Shown here: positions 1-7,409 of the stretch, piece after piece
Numbering within the stretch: position 1 is the first letter of the stretch
Layout: every line of letters starts with the position of its first letter
Assembly (NCBI GenBank): GCA_964496595.1
Contig: CAZCAI010000119.1
Coordinates: 1 to 16,267 of the forward strand
Direction: 5' to 3'
From: JAAAOZ01 sp964496595
GTDB lineage: Bacteria; Chloroflexota; Anaerolineae; B4-G1; SLSP01
Length of the DNA: 16,267 nt
Translations under genes and position numbers: made by a program
Notes under the pieces: generated by a model
Database searches by the model: none
What the model was told of the DNA's origin: nothing
What the model saw: only the letters and a program-made list of their open reading frames with translations

Positions 1-81
1 GCAGGAGGAAGGTTGGCCGTAGGCCTGTCCAGAGGCCTTTAGTCCTCGCCCCCCTGAGCCAAATTCATCCGCGATGGCCCA
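1..81. other. Intergenic end of window with an imperfect palindrome
   Basis: This stretch lies downstream of the LCP gene and I see no convincing coding sequence in it. Positions 32-47 (GAGGCCTTTAGTCCTC) form an imperfect palindrome with seven paired positions interrupted by one mismatch. It resembles short dispersed GAGGACT-type repeats that I recall from other environmental bacteria. There is no T-run on the minus strand after it, so I do not call it a terminator of the LCP gene. Confidence 0.3.
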
Positions 82-1602
82 TTAGCGGCAAGGATTATGA
101 TCCGCCCCTAAGATGAGGCGCATTTTGAACTCGGCGTTCGGATCTTCCTGGTAGATCACGCGCTGGGCGGGCACATTAAAGAGCGTCTGGACCAGCTCTA
201 AGCCGCCGCCTTTGGTGGTGCTGGAAAAGAAAATGATCTGGGTCTCGGCGTAATCGCGGCGATCCGGCGCGCCGACGATGGGCACATATCCGTAGTGCGC
301 CAGCGTGTCGGCAGCCAGGCGATCCCAATCCGCGTGCGGCGTGCCGTTCCAAATCTCCACGTGGATTGCCGCCTGGGCGGCGCGACGTGGCGCGGGCTTC
401 GCGATCACGGATGAAACGACCTCCTCAATCGGCTCCCACTGCGGCAGGAAGACGTAGCCGCCCATATCCGTCACGTAGGATTCGACCTCGCGCGGCCCGA
501 TGTTGTACCGGCGGACATTCGCCGGCTCGAGTTGGGCGGCGGTCAGCGCCAGCGGCACGATCCTCCCCAGCCCCATATCCGTCTCGTAAAGATCCTTCTT
601 CTCCTCGTAGAGCTGGGGCGCCGCCTGGAGGAGATTCGCCCGCTTGGCCTGATGCCATATCGCCTCCAGCACCTGCTGCTGGCGGCGCTCGCGGGAGAAG
701 ACGCTCGTCGTCTTGCGCGAGCGGGAGTACCACAGCGCCATCTCCCCATCTAAATGGTGGATGCCCGGCTCCAGCGCGATTTTGTGGTACTCGCCGTTCT
801 CATCGGGATAGGGCCAGAAATCCTCCAGGCGGCAGTGGACGGGCATCTCGATGCCGCCGATGGCGTTGACGATGCCGATGAGGCCATCGAAGTTGACCTT
901 GACGTAGTAATCCGCCGTGATCCCCAAATTATAAAGCAGCGTCTGATTCAACAATCCCAATCCGCCGCCGTCGCAGTTGTACTTTACCCCGTACATATCC
1001 GCAAAATTGATGCGATTCATCCAGAACCCCGGAATGTAGACGTAGAGATCGCGCGGGATGGAGAGCATCGTGACGGCGGGCACATCGGGATAGATGACTA
1101 CGTATTGGATGGCGTCCGTGCGCCAGTCCTGCCAATCCGGGCGTTGATCGCTGCCCAGGAGCACGACCGTGATCGCGTCCTCCGGGATGTGCTGGCGCGG
1201 CACCGGCGTGGGGATCGGGTAGGAGATGGTGTAGGGCGGCGTGACGGAAAGGTCGACGGGGGCGGCAGTGGGCCGGCGCGGGGGCAGCGCCGTGGGGATG
1301 AGCGTCGCGGTGGCGGAGGGCGTCGGCGAGGGCGGGATGGGCGTGGGCGTGCTGGTGTTGGTCGGCGTGGGGGTCGGCGTCCACGTCGGCGGGAGCGGCT
1401 CGGGGGTGCGCGTGGAGGTCGGCGTAGGCGTGGGCGTCGCGCTCGCCGTGGGCGTTCGCGTCGGTGTGACGATGATGGGAGCGGGCGGCGCGGACATCAC
1501 CGGCTGCCAGAGCTGCTGCGTGATCTTAATCGCCAACCCGACCAGCGCGATCACCAAGATAACATTGAGGGCCAACAGGCCAATTTGGGTAAATTTGTTC
1601 AT
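82..1602 (-). CDS. LCP (LytR-CpsA-Psr) family cell-envelope protein with C-terminal LytR_C domain
   Basis: The 506-residue protein is membrane-anchored and extracytoplasmic. Residues 8-26 form a single N-terminal transmembrane segment. Residues 45-115 are a Thr/Pro-rich linker. An LCP catalytic domain covers about 143-320, with VVLLGSDQRPD (147-157), RTDAI (161-165), SIPRDLYVYIPG (181-192), an Asn-Arg-Ile-Asn-Phe stretch (196-200) and SRERRQQQ (303-310). A LytR_C-like domain spans about 411-497 (VEIWNGTP). LCP enzymes transfer undecaprenyl-linked glycopolymers to peptidoglycan or proteins; the acceptor here is unknown. The ATG at 1602 has no Shine-Dalgarno sequence but sits 6 nt after a good -10 box, so the message is probably leaderless. 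The linker is encoded by G-rich (+ strand) 6-bp-periodic DNA. The family assignment is firm and the polymer specificity is not visible. Confidence 0.93.
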   Translation of the reverse strand: MNKFTQIGLLALNVILVIALVGLAIKITQQLWQPVMSAPPAPIIVTPTRTPTASATPTPTPTSTRTPEPLPPTWTPTPTPTNTSTPTPIPPSPTPSATATLIPTALPPRRPTAAPVDLSVTPPYTISYPIPTPVPRQHIPEDAITVVLLGSDQRPDWQDWRTDAIQYVVIYPDVPAVTMLSIPRDLYVYIPGFWMNRINFADMYGVKYNCDGGGLGLLNQTLLYNLGITADYYVKVNFDGLIGIVNAIGGIEMPVHCRLEDFWPYPDENGEYHKIALEPGIHHLDGEMALWYSRSRKTTSVFSRERRQQQVLEAIWHQAKRANLLQAAPQLYEEKKDLYETDMGLGRIVPLALTAAQLEPANVRRYNIGPREVESYVTDMGGYVFLPQWEPIEEVVSSVIAKPAPRRAAQAAIHVEIWNGTPHADWDRLAADTLAHYGYVPIVGAPDRRDYAETQIIFFSSTTKGGGLELVQTLFNVPAQRVIYQEDPNAEFKMRLILGADHNPCR

Positions 1603-1608
1603 AATAAA

Positions 1609-1637
1609 ATTGTAGGGGCGCTACGTAGTTTTGTCCA
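1609..1637 (-). promoter_or_regulatory. Sigma70-type promoter of the LCP gene, probably leaderless
   Basis: Read on the minus strand, TGGACA (1632-1637) is followed after exactly 17 bp by TACAAT (1609-1614). Each box matches five of six consensus positions. Only six bases (TTTATT) separate the -10 box from the ATG at 1602, so the expected transcription start falls on or next to the A of the start codon. This agrees with the absence of a ribosome-binding site. The rest of the 1603-1813 intergenic region shows nothing else I can support. Confidence 0.6.
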
Positions 1638-1813
1638 GCACCGCGCGGCGGTCAGTTTACTCGCAAGCCTGATGTGTCCTTCACTTACCATATCAAAAGA
1701 TGGCATCGCCAACGGCGGGATACCGTCAGCGTTGCCGATGACATTGGTTGGAAAAGTTGAAATCGCGTTGGTAAACCGATTGAGGTGCACGGAGTTGCGC
1801 GCCCGGAAATCTC

Positions 1814-3307
1814 CTAATTACCACCGATCAGGAGGCACATCCCAAAGATCGCGAGCGCAGCGGCGATGATGGCCCACACAAGCCATGGCTCGGTGGATTG
1901 CGTCCGATCCTGGAACACTGGCGTTAGCGGCGCGTCGGGATCGCCGCCCAGGTAGCGACGCGAGCGCCACGCGCGCCATAGCGTGTAGGGCATACCGAGG
2001 AAAAATGCGCTGAGCGTGAAGAGACCGGCGACCATCCCTTCAAACGCCGCATCCAATTGTCCCTCCATGGTGCGGACGTTGACGAAGAAGATGGTGAAGG
2101 AGGTGATGAGAATCGCCGCGCCCATCCCCATCAGCAATCGTCCGCTGCGCGGCAGGCGCTCATCCGCTGCGCCGGTGGTATCGGCGGCAGCGAAGCTCGC
2201 GCTCATCCGCAGGACACTGTGGGCCATCAGGGCGACGAAGGCCATCAAGGGCGGCAGGAAGCCGGCGCCCATCGATGCCAGGCTCAACACGCTGCCGATA
2301 TTGATCCCGGAGAGCGCCAGGGTGACGGCCAATGCGAGGATCGGGGCCATCAGCGTCAGCGTCAGCAGCCGATAGGTGTAGGTCGCCCGCCACCGTTTGA
2401 TCGCGAACAGCGCGCCCAGCCCGAGCAGCAAGAGAACGCTGAACAGGGCGTTGAAGAGGCTGGTGATGGCCAATACGGTGTCGGTCTGATCTAAGCTCAT
2501 CGGGAACAGAATCAGCGCGGGATAGACGAGCAGGAGGAAGAGCGCCAGCGCGTGCAGCGCTTTCTGAGGGAAGATCAAGCGCAGCGCGTAGGTCACGCGG
2601 CTGCCGAAGGTCAGGGCCACATCGCCGACGACCAGGCCGGAGAGCGCCCACCACGGGATAGTGAGCAGGGAGAGCACGGAGAAGCTGCCGTTCAGGCTGA
2701 CGGCGACATCGCCCCAGGTCGGGCTGCCCAGCCACAGGAGCGCGAGGTAGAAGAGCAGCGCGATCAGCCAGAAGCTGAATTCTATGACGGGATATTGACG
2801 CCACGCGGCGGCGCGCGGGGTGAAGAAGTAGATGGCTAGCGCTGCGATCCAAAAAAGGGGCGCGGTGATGACAAACAGATAGGCGGCCCAATCCGAGGTC
2901 AGTATTTTCCCCTCGGTGGTGGAGACGAGGGGACTCATAAAGATTAACTGCCCGGCGAAAAGCAGCATCACCAGCGCGAAGATCCACCTCCGCCCGTCGG
3001 TTGCGCCGGCCAGCAGGTAGGCCCAGCCCACGACCATTCCCAGGCTGCTGACGATCAATACCGGCAGTGGAATTTGTCGTGGTACCGGTGCGCCTTCGTA
3101 AAGCCTGGAAAAGGTCACGCTGGGCATCACATCGGCCAAGAGTTCGAAGCCGAGCGTCATCACCAACAGCGCGGCGATGATGAGATAGCCCGCCTTCGTC
3201 AGGCGGCGCTGGCCGGGCGTGAGTTGGCTGAAATCCAAGATCGCGTCTCGCAGCGGCGCGATGCACACCTGGCCAATCCTCGATCCTATATCTCTCCAGG
3301 TTGCCAT
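1814..3307 (-). CDS. Polytopic membrane protein of unknown function
   Basis: I do not recognise a family for this 497-residue protein. About 12-13 hydrophobic segments are visible, near residues 40-60, 82-101, 107-125, 140-163, 174-196, 208-230, 248-268, 278-305, 314-336, 339-365, 393-413, 425-445 and 475-494. A cytoplasmic-looking amphipathic N-terminus (1-38) precedes them, and a charged loop rich in Asp, Gly and Arg lies near 370-390. There are no ATP-binding motifs, no obvious transporter signature and no Cys or His metal cluster. The ATG at 3307 follows AAGGGGAATGC, an acceptable ribosome-binding site. The gene begins 30 bp after the stop of the PD-(D/E)XK nuclease gene, so co-transcription is likely. 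Integral membrane location is well supported. A role in envelope biology is only a guess from the LCP gene downstream. Confidence 0.8.
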   Translation of the reverse strand: MATWRDIGSRIGQVCIAPLRDAILDFSQLTPGQRRLTKAGYLIIAALLVMTLGFELLADVMPSVTFSRLYEGAPVPRQIPLPVLIVSSLGMVVGWAYLLAGATDGRRWIFALVMLLFAGQLIFMSPLVSTTEGKILTSDWAAYLFVITAPLFWIAALAIYFFTPRAAAWRQYPVIEFSFWLIALLFYLALLWLGSPTWGDVAVSLNGSFSVLSLLTIPWWALSGLVVGDVALTFGSRVTYALRLIFPQKALHALALFLLLVYPALILFPMSLDQTDTVLAITSLFNALFSVLLLLGLGALFAIKRWRATYTYRLLTLTLMAPILALAVTLALSGINIGSVLSLASMGAGFLPPLMAFVALMAHSVLRMSASFAAADTTGAADERLPRSGRLLMGMGAAILITSFTIFFVNVRTMEGQLDAAFEGMVAGLFTLSAFFLGMPYTLWRAWRSRRYLGGDPDAPLTPVFQDRTQSTEPWLVWAIIAAALAIFGMCLLIGGN

Positions 3308-3337
3308 GCATTCCCCTTCTTGCCGGTCAGACGCCGG

Positions 3338-4213
3338 CTAGAATTCGATCTCCGCGATCTGCTCGAAGTCGAAATCTAACAGCGCCTCGGTCTTGACCTC
3401 CGACGTTATGATCTCAATTTGCTCCATCCGCTCATCTAACTCGCCCGCCCGCTGGCCGCGGTCGCAATAGGAGCGATAGGGGCAGTAGCGGCAGGCGCGG
3501 ACATCGTCCGTCAGTTGGACATCTGCCGCCGGCAACGTCTCGATGCGCTGGATCAAGCCTTCGAGAAAGGCCTCGTCGGCTTGATATTGGGCATCATCGT
3601 AGGGGAAGCGCTCCGGCGATTCGGGGAACTCCGCGAACCAGTAGATCATCTCCACTTGATCCGGTTGGACGGCGACGTTGCCGTTGAGATAGCCGCCCGC
3701 CCGCACCAGCAGGTAGCGATAGACGCGGGTCTGCAACGTCGCGGCCAACGTCTCGCGGCGGGGCCGGTGGCGCGAGGTCTTCCAATCGAAGATCACGGCC
3801 TGTTTGCCGGCCCGAATAGTGATGAGATCGTATTTTGCCAGGAGCCGATAACCGGCCAGCGCCGCACTCAGCGTCACTTCGGGAAAGGTTTTGCGGGCCG
3901 CTGCGTTCTCGTCTCCCTGAGGAAGGAGCGCGGTCGCCGGTTGATAGCTCTGATAGTTGCGCCACCACTGCTCCAACTCCGGCTCGTTCGCCATCTGCGC
4001 GATGCGCGCCGCGTCCACGCCCACGAGGTGTTGATGCACCATCCGGTGAAAGTGCTGGCCCAGCTCCATGCGGCGCTCGTGTACCTCGACCGGCTCCGCC
4101 TCCACCGCCGGCCAGACCAGGCCCTGCACATAGCGCAGGTAGAAGTGCTGCGGGCAATCGACAAAGGCCTGAAGGCTGGCCTGGCTGAATTGAAAATCGG
4201 ATGGCAGCTTCAT
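3338..4213 (-). CDS. Stand-alone PD-(D/E)XK nuclease, RecB/Cas4-like, with probable 4Fe-4S cluster
   Basis: The 291-residue soluble protein has the layout of the RecB/AddB/Cas4 nuclease fold. Cys20 lies in FVDCPQHFYLRY, His residues 55, 57 and 60 follow a GQ (HFHRMVH), and Asp129 lies in AKYDL. The core DWK is Asp143 and Lys145, followed by QTRVY (Gln161 to Tyr165). Cys241, Cys244 and Cys250 (CRYCPYRSYC) complete the four-cysteine iron-sulfur signature together with Cys20. This is the nuclease domain alone, without helicase motifs, and corresponds to what is usually annotated as a PF12705-type PD-(D/E)XK family protein. The likely activity is metal-dependent ssDNA or end processing in repair, inferred from the family. 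An acidic tail (251-291) follows the cluster. The ATG at 4213 has AAGGAG nine bases upstream. It follows holA but is separated by a repeat-rich gap. There are no cas genes, so a CRISPR role is not indicated. Confidence 0.85.
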   Translation of the reverse strand: MKLPSDFQFSQASLQAFVDCPQHFYLRYVQGLVWPAVEAEPVEVHERRMELGQHFHRMVHQHLVGVDAARIAQMANEPELEQWWRNYQSYQPATALLPQGDENAAARKTFPEVTLSAALAGYRLLAKYDLITIRAGKQAVIFDWKTSRHRPRRETLAATLQTRVYRYLLVRAGGYLNGNVAVQPDQVEMIYWFAEFPESPERFPYDDAQYQADEAFLEGLIQRIETLPAADVQLTDDVRACRYCPYRSYCDRGQRAGELDERMEQIEIITSEVKTEALLDFDFEQIAEIEF

Positions 4214-4358
4214 TGTGCGTGGCTCCTTCGAGAATCAGTTGAAAGTTACGAGTTGCAAGTTGAAAGTTAAAAACCTGGCGATCATCGCGACGTCGTATGG
4301 AGCGGATAAAGCAGATAAACAAAAATCTCTGCGTTCTCTGCGCCTCTGTGGTGAGATG
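4214..4358. repeat. Repeat-rich intergenic gap: heptamer tract and CTCTGCG tract
   Basis: Positions 4237-4271 are five tandem heptamers that all start AGTT (AGTTGAA, AGTTACG, AGTTGCA, AGTTGAA, AGTTAAA). Positions 4326-4352 hold three near-tandem 8-9 bp units of the type TCTCTGCG(T/C). Both resemble short tandem repeats that recur between genes in cyanobacteria, Chloroflexota and other environmental genomes, as far as I recall. The ribosome-binding site of the nuclease gene lies at the low-coordinate edge. I see no promoter or terminator that I would defend. Confidence 0.65.
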
Positions 4359-5339
4359 TTAGAGACTCGTCAACTGCGAGATCAACAAATCTAACGCCGC
4401 CTCCGGCTTGAGTTGCCCTGTCTTGATCGCAAGATCGGCCCCCATCAGCAATTGGTAAGCGGCCCGTAATTGCTCCGATGTGAAGTAGACGGTCTGTTGG
4501 CTGACCTTCTGGGCGACGTAGGGGTGCAGCTTGAGCCGCGAGGCGATGGCTTGCGGTTGCCGCGTCCCCTCATCTACCAGCCACCGCACCTGGATCAACA
4601 GCCGGTACTGGCGCACGATCATGCCGAAGATGGCTAAGGGATGCGATCCGGTCTCTAAAAGCTGATGGAGGTAGAGCGCCGCGTTGCGCGGTCGTCGTTG
4701 GCCCAGGGCATCCACCAAATCGAAGATCACGTCCGCGCTCTGGATGTACGGCACCATCGTCTTCACATCCTCGATGGTGATGACGCCCGCTCCCTCGTCG
4801 TCGCCGGCCCCGGCGGCGCGATAGAGCATCAGCTTCTGAATCTCCTGATCCAACAGGCGCAAGTTCGCGCCCAAGGTCTGCGCCAGATGCGCGGCCGCGC
4901 GCGGCGCGATCTTGCCGCCTCGCTCCTGCGTCCGGCGCTGAATCCACCCCGGCAGCGATTTGGCGTTGGGCAGCCCGAAGGTGCGGCTCTTCATTCCGAG
5001 CTTCTGCGCGGCTTTGAGGACGGCGTGGCGCTTGGGGAGGGTCTTTTCTTCCAGGAAAATGAGACACGTCGAGTCGGGCACGTCGGGCAGGTACGCGGCG
5101 ATGGCCTTCATCGCGTCCTTATCCTTCTGCTGGAGCACGTTGCGCGCTAAGATCACGCGCGTGCCGCCCATAAAGGGAATCGTGCTGCACGCCCGGCGCA
5201 CCTCGGCAGCCGAAACCGGCGGCGTCAGCACCTCGGTATTGACCTCGCGCAAATCCTGCGGGATGCCCGCCGCGTCGATGATCCCGCGCGCGGCTTCCTC
5301 CCGCTCTAGCTCATTTTCCCCCTGGAGAAGATAGATCAT
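4359..5339 (-). CDS. holA: DNA polymerase III subunit delta (HolA)
   Basis: HolA is the clamp-loader subunit that opens the beta sliding clamp. The protein is 326 residues, close to the family norm, and starts MIYLLQGENELEREEAARG. Visible landmarks are the N-terminal GENELERE stretch, the FMGGTRVILARNV strand (about 56-68), KTLPKRHAVLKAA in the AAA+-like region, a middle segment ending in IQSADVIFDLVDALG (the usual break before the C-terminal collar domain), and MIVRQYRLL in the collar. The reading frame stays open upstream to 5474, but the ATG at 5337-5339 is preferred. It overlaps the stop of the DUF6391 gene (ATGA, 5336-5339), and the upstream extension overlaps that gene and is unlike HolA. 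The overlap suggests translational coupling. No internal defects are seen. Confidence 0.95.
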   Translation of the reverse strand: MIYLLQGENELEREEAARGIIDAAGIPQDLREVNTEVLTPPVSAAEVRRACSTIPFMGGTRVILARNVLQQKDKDAMKAIAAYLPDVPDSTCLIFLEEKTLPKRHAVLKAAQKLGMKSRTFGLPNAKSLPGWIQRRTQERGGKIAPRAAAHLAQTLGANLRLLDQEIQKLMLYRAAGAGDDEGAGVITIEDVKTMVPYIQSADVIFDLVDALGQRRPRNAALYLHQLLETGSHPLAIFGMIVRQYRLLIQVRWLVDEGTRQPQAIASRLKLHPYVAQKVSQQTVYFTSEQLRAAYQLLMGADLAIKTGQLKPEAALDLLISQLTSL

Positions 5340-5863
5340 TCGGTTGCTGTCGTCACCGGGCGGGTGCGCACGCGGACGCGATGCATCTCGCCGGGTTGAG
5401 CGGGCGTCGTCAGGATGGCGGAGATTTCGGTGGCGGAAAGATCCGCGTCCGTGGTGAGATTGGCCTGCACCCACAAGCGCACCGGTTGGCTGACGATGAG
5501 GGCCACGACGTTGAGCAGAATCATGTGGGGAATCGGCTCTAAGCGTTGCAACAGGCCCGCGTCCTCTTTGGGCCTGCGATGGCCGATCAGCGTCGCCAAC
5601 ATCGTGAGCGTCGCGGTGACGATCAGGTTGGTGCCGCAGCGCTCGTGGATGCTGAGGTTGCGCTCGCCGCGCTTGAGGCGCTTGAGCGCCTCTATCACGG
5701 CGGGAACGACCTCGTCGGTCGTCAGCGAAGTATAGAGCGTGAAGCCCAGGGGGCCGGATAGTCCGATGAGTTGCGCTTCGGGATGTTGCGCGCTCAATAG
5801 GTTAATCGTAGCGTGCTCCAAAGCGTGATTGCGCCGGATACGCTGGAGTATGGTTGTGAGCAT
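5336..5863 (-). CDS. DUF6391-type protein of unknown function
   Basis: The 175-residue protein begins with an amphipathic segment and RRNHALEHATINLLS (10-24). This His-Ala-Leu-Glu-His motif is the hallmark I associate with DUF6391 proteins of cyanobacteria and Chloroflexota. A second conserved-looking block is SIHERCGTN (71-79). Two hydrophobic stretches (about 80-95 and 113-126) could be membrane-embedded, with a basic PVRLWVQ stretch and a polar C-terminus after them. No catalytic function is established, and I do not read the His/Glu cluster as a protease motif. The ATG at 5863 follows AAGGAGGAGG, and the stop overlaps the holA start. It lies 28 bp from the sortase stop, so sortase, DUF6391 and holA look like one transcript. 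The family call is from memory of the motif. Confidence 0.75.
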   Translation of the reverse strand: MLTTILQRIRRNHALEHATINLLSAQHPEAQLIGLSGPLGFTLYTSLTTDEVVPAVIEALKRLKRGERNLSIHERCGTNLIVTATLTMLATLIGHRRPKEDAGLLQRLEPIPHMILLNVVALIVSQPVRLWVQANLTTDADLSATEISAILTTPAQPGEMHRVRVRTRPVTTATE

Positions 5864-5891
5864 ATCATCCTCCTCCTTCTTCTGCTTCTGT

Positions 5892-6653
5892 CTAAAAGGT
5901 ATCTGTCTCAGGGGCCGGATATGCGATGACCAACAGTCGATTGGCCAGGCTGCCGTAGGGATGGCAGGTGACTAAGGTCAAGCGCTCATCCTCGGTGGGC
6001 TGGATGTAGCGAGCATTTTCCCGCCGCACCGCCAACGGCTGCCCATCTTCCGGCAGAATGAGTTTTTCGGCCACTTGATAGGTGTAGGCCTGATCATCCG
6101 CGCCGCCGACCAGCACCCGGTCGCCGGCCTCCACCTTGTAGAGATCGCGGAAGACCTCGCCTTGCGCGGTGTTGTGGCCGTTGAAGACCGAGTTGCCCGG
6201 CGCGCCGATCCGCGCCGAAGTATCGTGCCACCCGACGGCGCGCCAGTTCGGTACATCCCACATCGATTGGGACTCGCCGTCGACGTCGGTCGCGATGTGG
6301 CCGATGGGAATCACCGGCGCATCCAAAGAGATCGCGGGGATGCGGAGCCACATCGGCGCGACGCCCGTCGGTAGCGGCGTCGGCGTGGAGGTGACCGTGG
6401 GTGTTGGCGTTGAGGGGAGAGGCGTTCTCGTAGGGACGTTCGCAGGCGGGCGCGGCGTTGGTGTTAGTGTGGGCCGGGGCGTCGCGGCGGCGGTCGAGAT
6501 GGATGCGGATGTGATGGTCGCAAGGGGCGCTGGATAGCGCCGGCTGGCGACGTGGTCGGTGAGGCGGGGCGCGCTCCAGAAAAGGCCCAGCATCAGCAAC
6601 AACAGACCGGCCGCCACCATCATATTTGCAACACGAGATCGCAGATTTACCAT
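5892..6653 (-). CDS. Sortase with Thr/Pro-rich stalk (class D/E/F-like)
   Basis: This 253-residue membrane-anchored cysteine transpeptidase has one transmembrane segment at about 10-27. A Thr/Pro-rich stalk occupies 58-96, and a sortase beta-barrel starts near 102 (LRIPAISLDAPV). The catalytic triad is visible: His160 in FNGHNT, Cys230 in TLVTCHPYG and Arg239 in ANRL. Sortases cleave an LPxTG-like signal and attach proteins to an acceptor on the surface; no substrate with such a signal is encoded in this window. The subclass is uncertain, although the short TLVTCHPYGSLANR region fits class D, E or F better than class A. The ATG at 6653 is preceded by AAAGGG with a 7-nt spacer. The same T/P linker style occurs in the LCP protein at 82-1602. 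The gene follows the first HPRT gene by 65 bp. Confidence 0.93.
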   Translation of the reverse strand: MVNLRSRVANMMVAAGLLLLMLGLFWSAPRLTDHVASRRYPAPLATITSASISTAAATPRPTLTPTPRPPANVPTRTPLPSTPTPTVTSTPTPLPTGVAPMWLRIPAISLDAPVIPIGHIATDVDGESQSMWDVPNWRAVGWHDTSARIGAPGNSVFNGHNTAQGEVFRDLYKVEAGDRVLVGGADDQAYTYQVAEKLILPEDGQPLAVRRENARYIQPTEDERLTLVTCHPYGSLANRLLVIAYPAPETDTF

Positions 6654-6718
6654 TCTGGCGCCCTTTTACCTCCACCCGATAACTGAGTTTTGATCTGGAT
6701 GGCCTCCGCAGTATCTCC

Positions 6719-7273
6719 CTATTTCTGCCGGTAAACCTCTGGCTTGAGGACGCCCACGTAAGGGACGTTACGATATTGCTGGGCATAATCAAGCCCATAG
6801 CCCATCACGAACTCATCCGGCACCGTGAAGCCTATGAAGTCCGGCCTCACCTCAACCTTGCGGCGACTGGGCTTGTCTAACAGCGTGATCACCTTCACCT
6901 CGGCGGGATCGCTGGCCGCGAAGTGGCGCTGAAGATAGTGGATCGTGTTGCCGGAGTCCACAATATCCTCGACGATGAGCACGGTGCGTCCCTCGATGGG
7001 AACCTCCAGATCTAACAGAATGCGGACAACGCCACTGGATATCGTCTCGTCGCCATAGCTGGAGATTTCCATAAATTCCAACTCGTGTCGGAAGGTGAGA
7101 TGCCGGGTCAGATCGGCCAGAAACATAAACGCACCCTTGAGGATGCACACCAGGATGGGCAGATCCTCATCGGTGTACATCTCGTTCAATTCCTGCCCGA
7201 TCTCGGCAATACGGGCCTGAACCTCTTCCTCTGTGATCAAGACCTTCTCAATATCATCGAATAATGAAGACAT
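6719..7273 (-). CDS. hpt: Hypoxanthine phosphoribosyltransferase (copy 1)
   Basis: HPRT salvages hypoxanthine and guanine to IMP and GMP using PRPP in the cytosol. This 184-residue protein has normal family length. It shows the first PPi loop CILKGAF (43-49), the flexible SSYGD loop (71-75), the PRPP motif VLIVEDIVDSGNT (98-110), a K-P-S-R-R block near 133-138 and the C-terminal GYGLDYAQQYRNVPYVG that helps hold the purine. The ATG at 7273 has a perfect AAGGAGGT five bases upstream. It is one of two tandem paralogs; over the last 100 residues the two are about half identical by eye. A 97-bp inverted-repeat element (7296-7392) sits just upstream. Xanthine or 6-oxopurine specificity cannot be read from the sequence. 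Confidence 0.93.
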   Translation of the reverse strand: MSSLFDDIEKVLITEEEVQARIAEIGQELNEMYTDEDLPILVCILKGAFMFLADLTRHLTFRHELEFMEISSYGDETISSGVVRILLDLEVPIEGRTVLIVEDIVDSGNTIHYLQRHFAASDPAEVKVITLLDKPSRRKVEVRPDFIGFTVPDEFVMGYGLDYAQQYRNVPYVGVLKPEVYRQK

Positions 7274-7295
7274 TACGACCTCCTTGTTTTTGGCT

Positions 7296-7392
7296 ACCCT
7301 TGCGAAGGTTGCGGAGATACTTCAAGCTGAAGATCCCTTTGCCCCTCGCGGATAATGTTGGATAAAGCACCGTCCGTAACCTTCGCAAGGGT
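7296..7392. repeat. REPIN-like inverted-repeat element, copy A
   Basis: The left arm ACCCTTGCGAAGGTT (7296-7310) and right arm AACCTTCGCAAGGGT (7378-7392) are exact inverse complements. They are separated by 67 bp that contains a small hairpin, CTTCA-AGC-TGAAG (7320-7332). Each arm is itself a CCTT-NNN-AAGG imperfect palindrome. It lies in the gap between the two HPRT genes. GCT occurs directly outside both ends, a possible but weak target duplication that the other copies do not share. Confidence 0.85.
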
Positions 7393-7409
7393 GCTCTGTG
7401 ATTGTGACG

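Noticed and set aside
1599..1790. A 63-codon GTG-initiated frame on the minus strand whose stop overlaps the LCP start (ATGA)
   Set aside because: There is no ribosome-binding site before the GTG, no recognisable protein features, and the promoter of the LCP gene lies inside it. The overlap looks accidental.
754..1869. A 371-codon plus-strand frame
   Set aside because: It runs antisense to the LCP gene and its T/P linker. The product is a low-complexity Arg/Gly/Asp-rich sequence without domains, a frame shadow of high-GC coding DNA.
2160..3311. A 383-codon minus-strand frame overlapping the membrane protein gene
   Set aside because: Its product is an Arg/Pro/Ala-rich shadow, whereas the other minus-strand frame gives regular hydrophobic membrane spans.
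5340..5474. Longer N-terminus for HolA (start at 5474)
   Set aside because: It would overlap the DUF6391 gene by about 135 bases and add a His/Arg-rich sequence unlike any HolA. The ATG at 5339 gives a standard start.
7293..7395. Target-site duplication (GCT) around element A
   Set aside because: Only copy A shows it clearly. Copy C has just GA/GA, and copies B and D have no matching flanks, so three bases in one copy can be chance.
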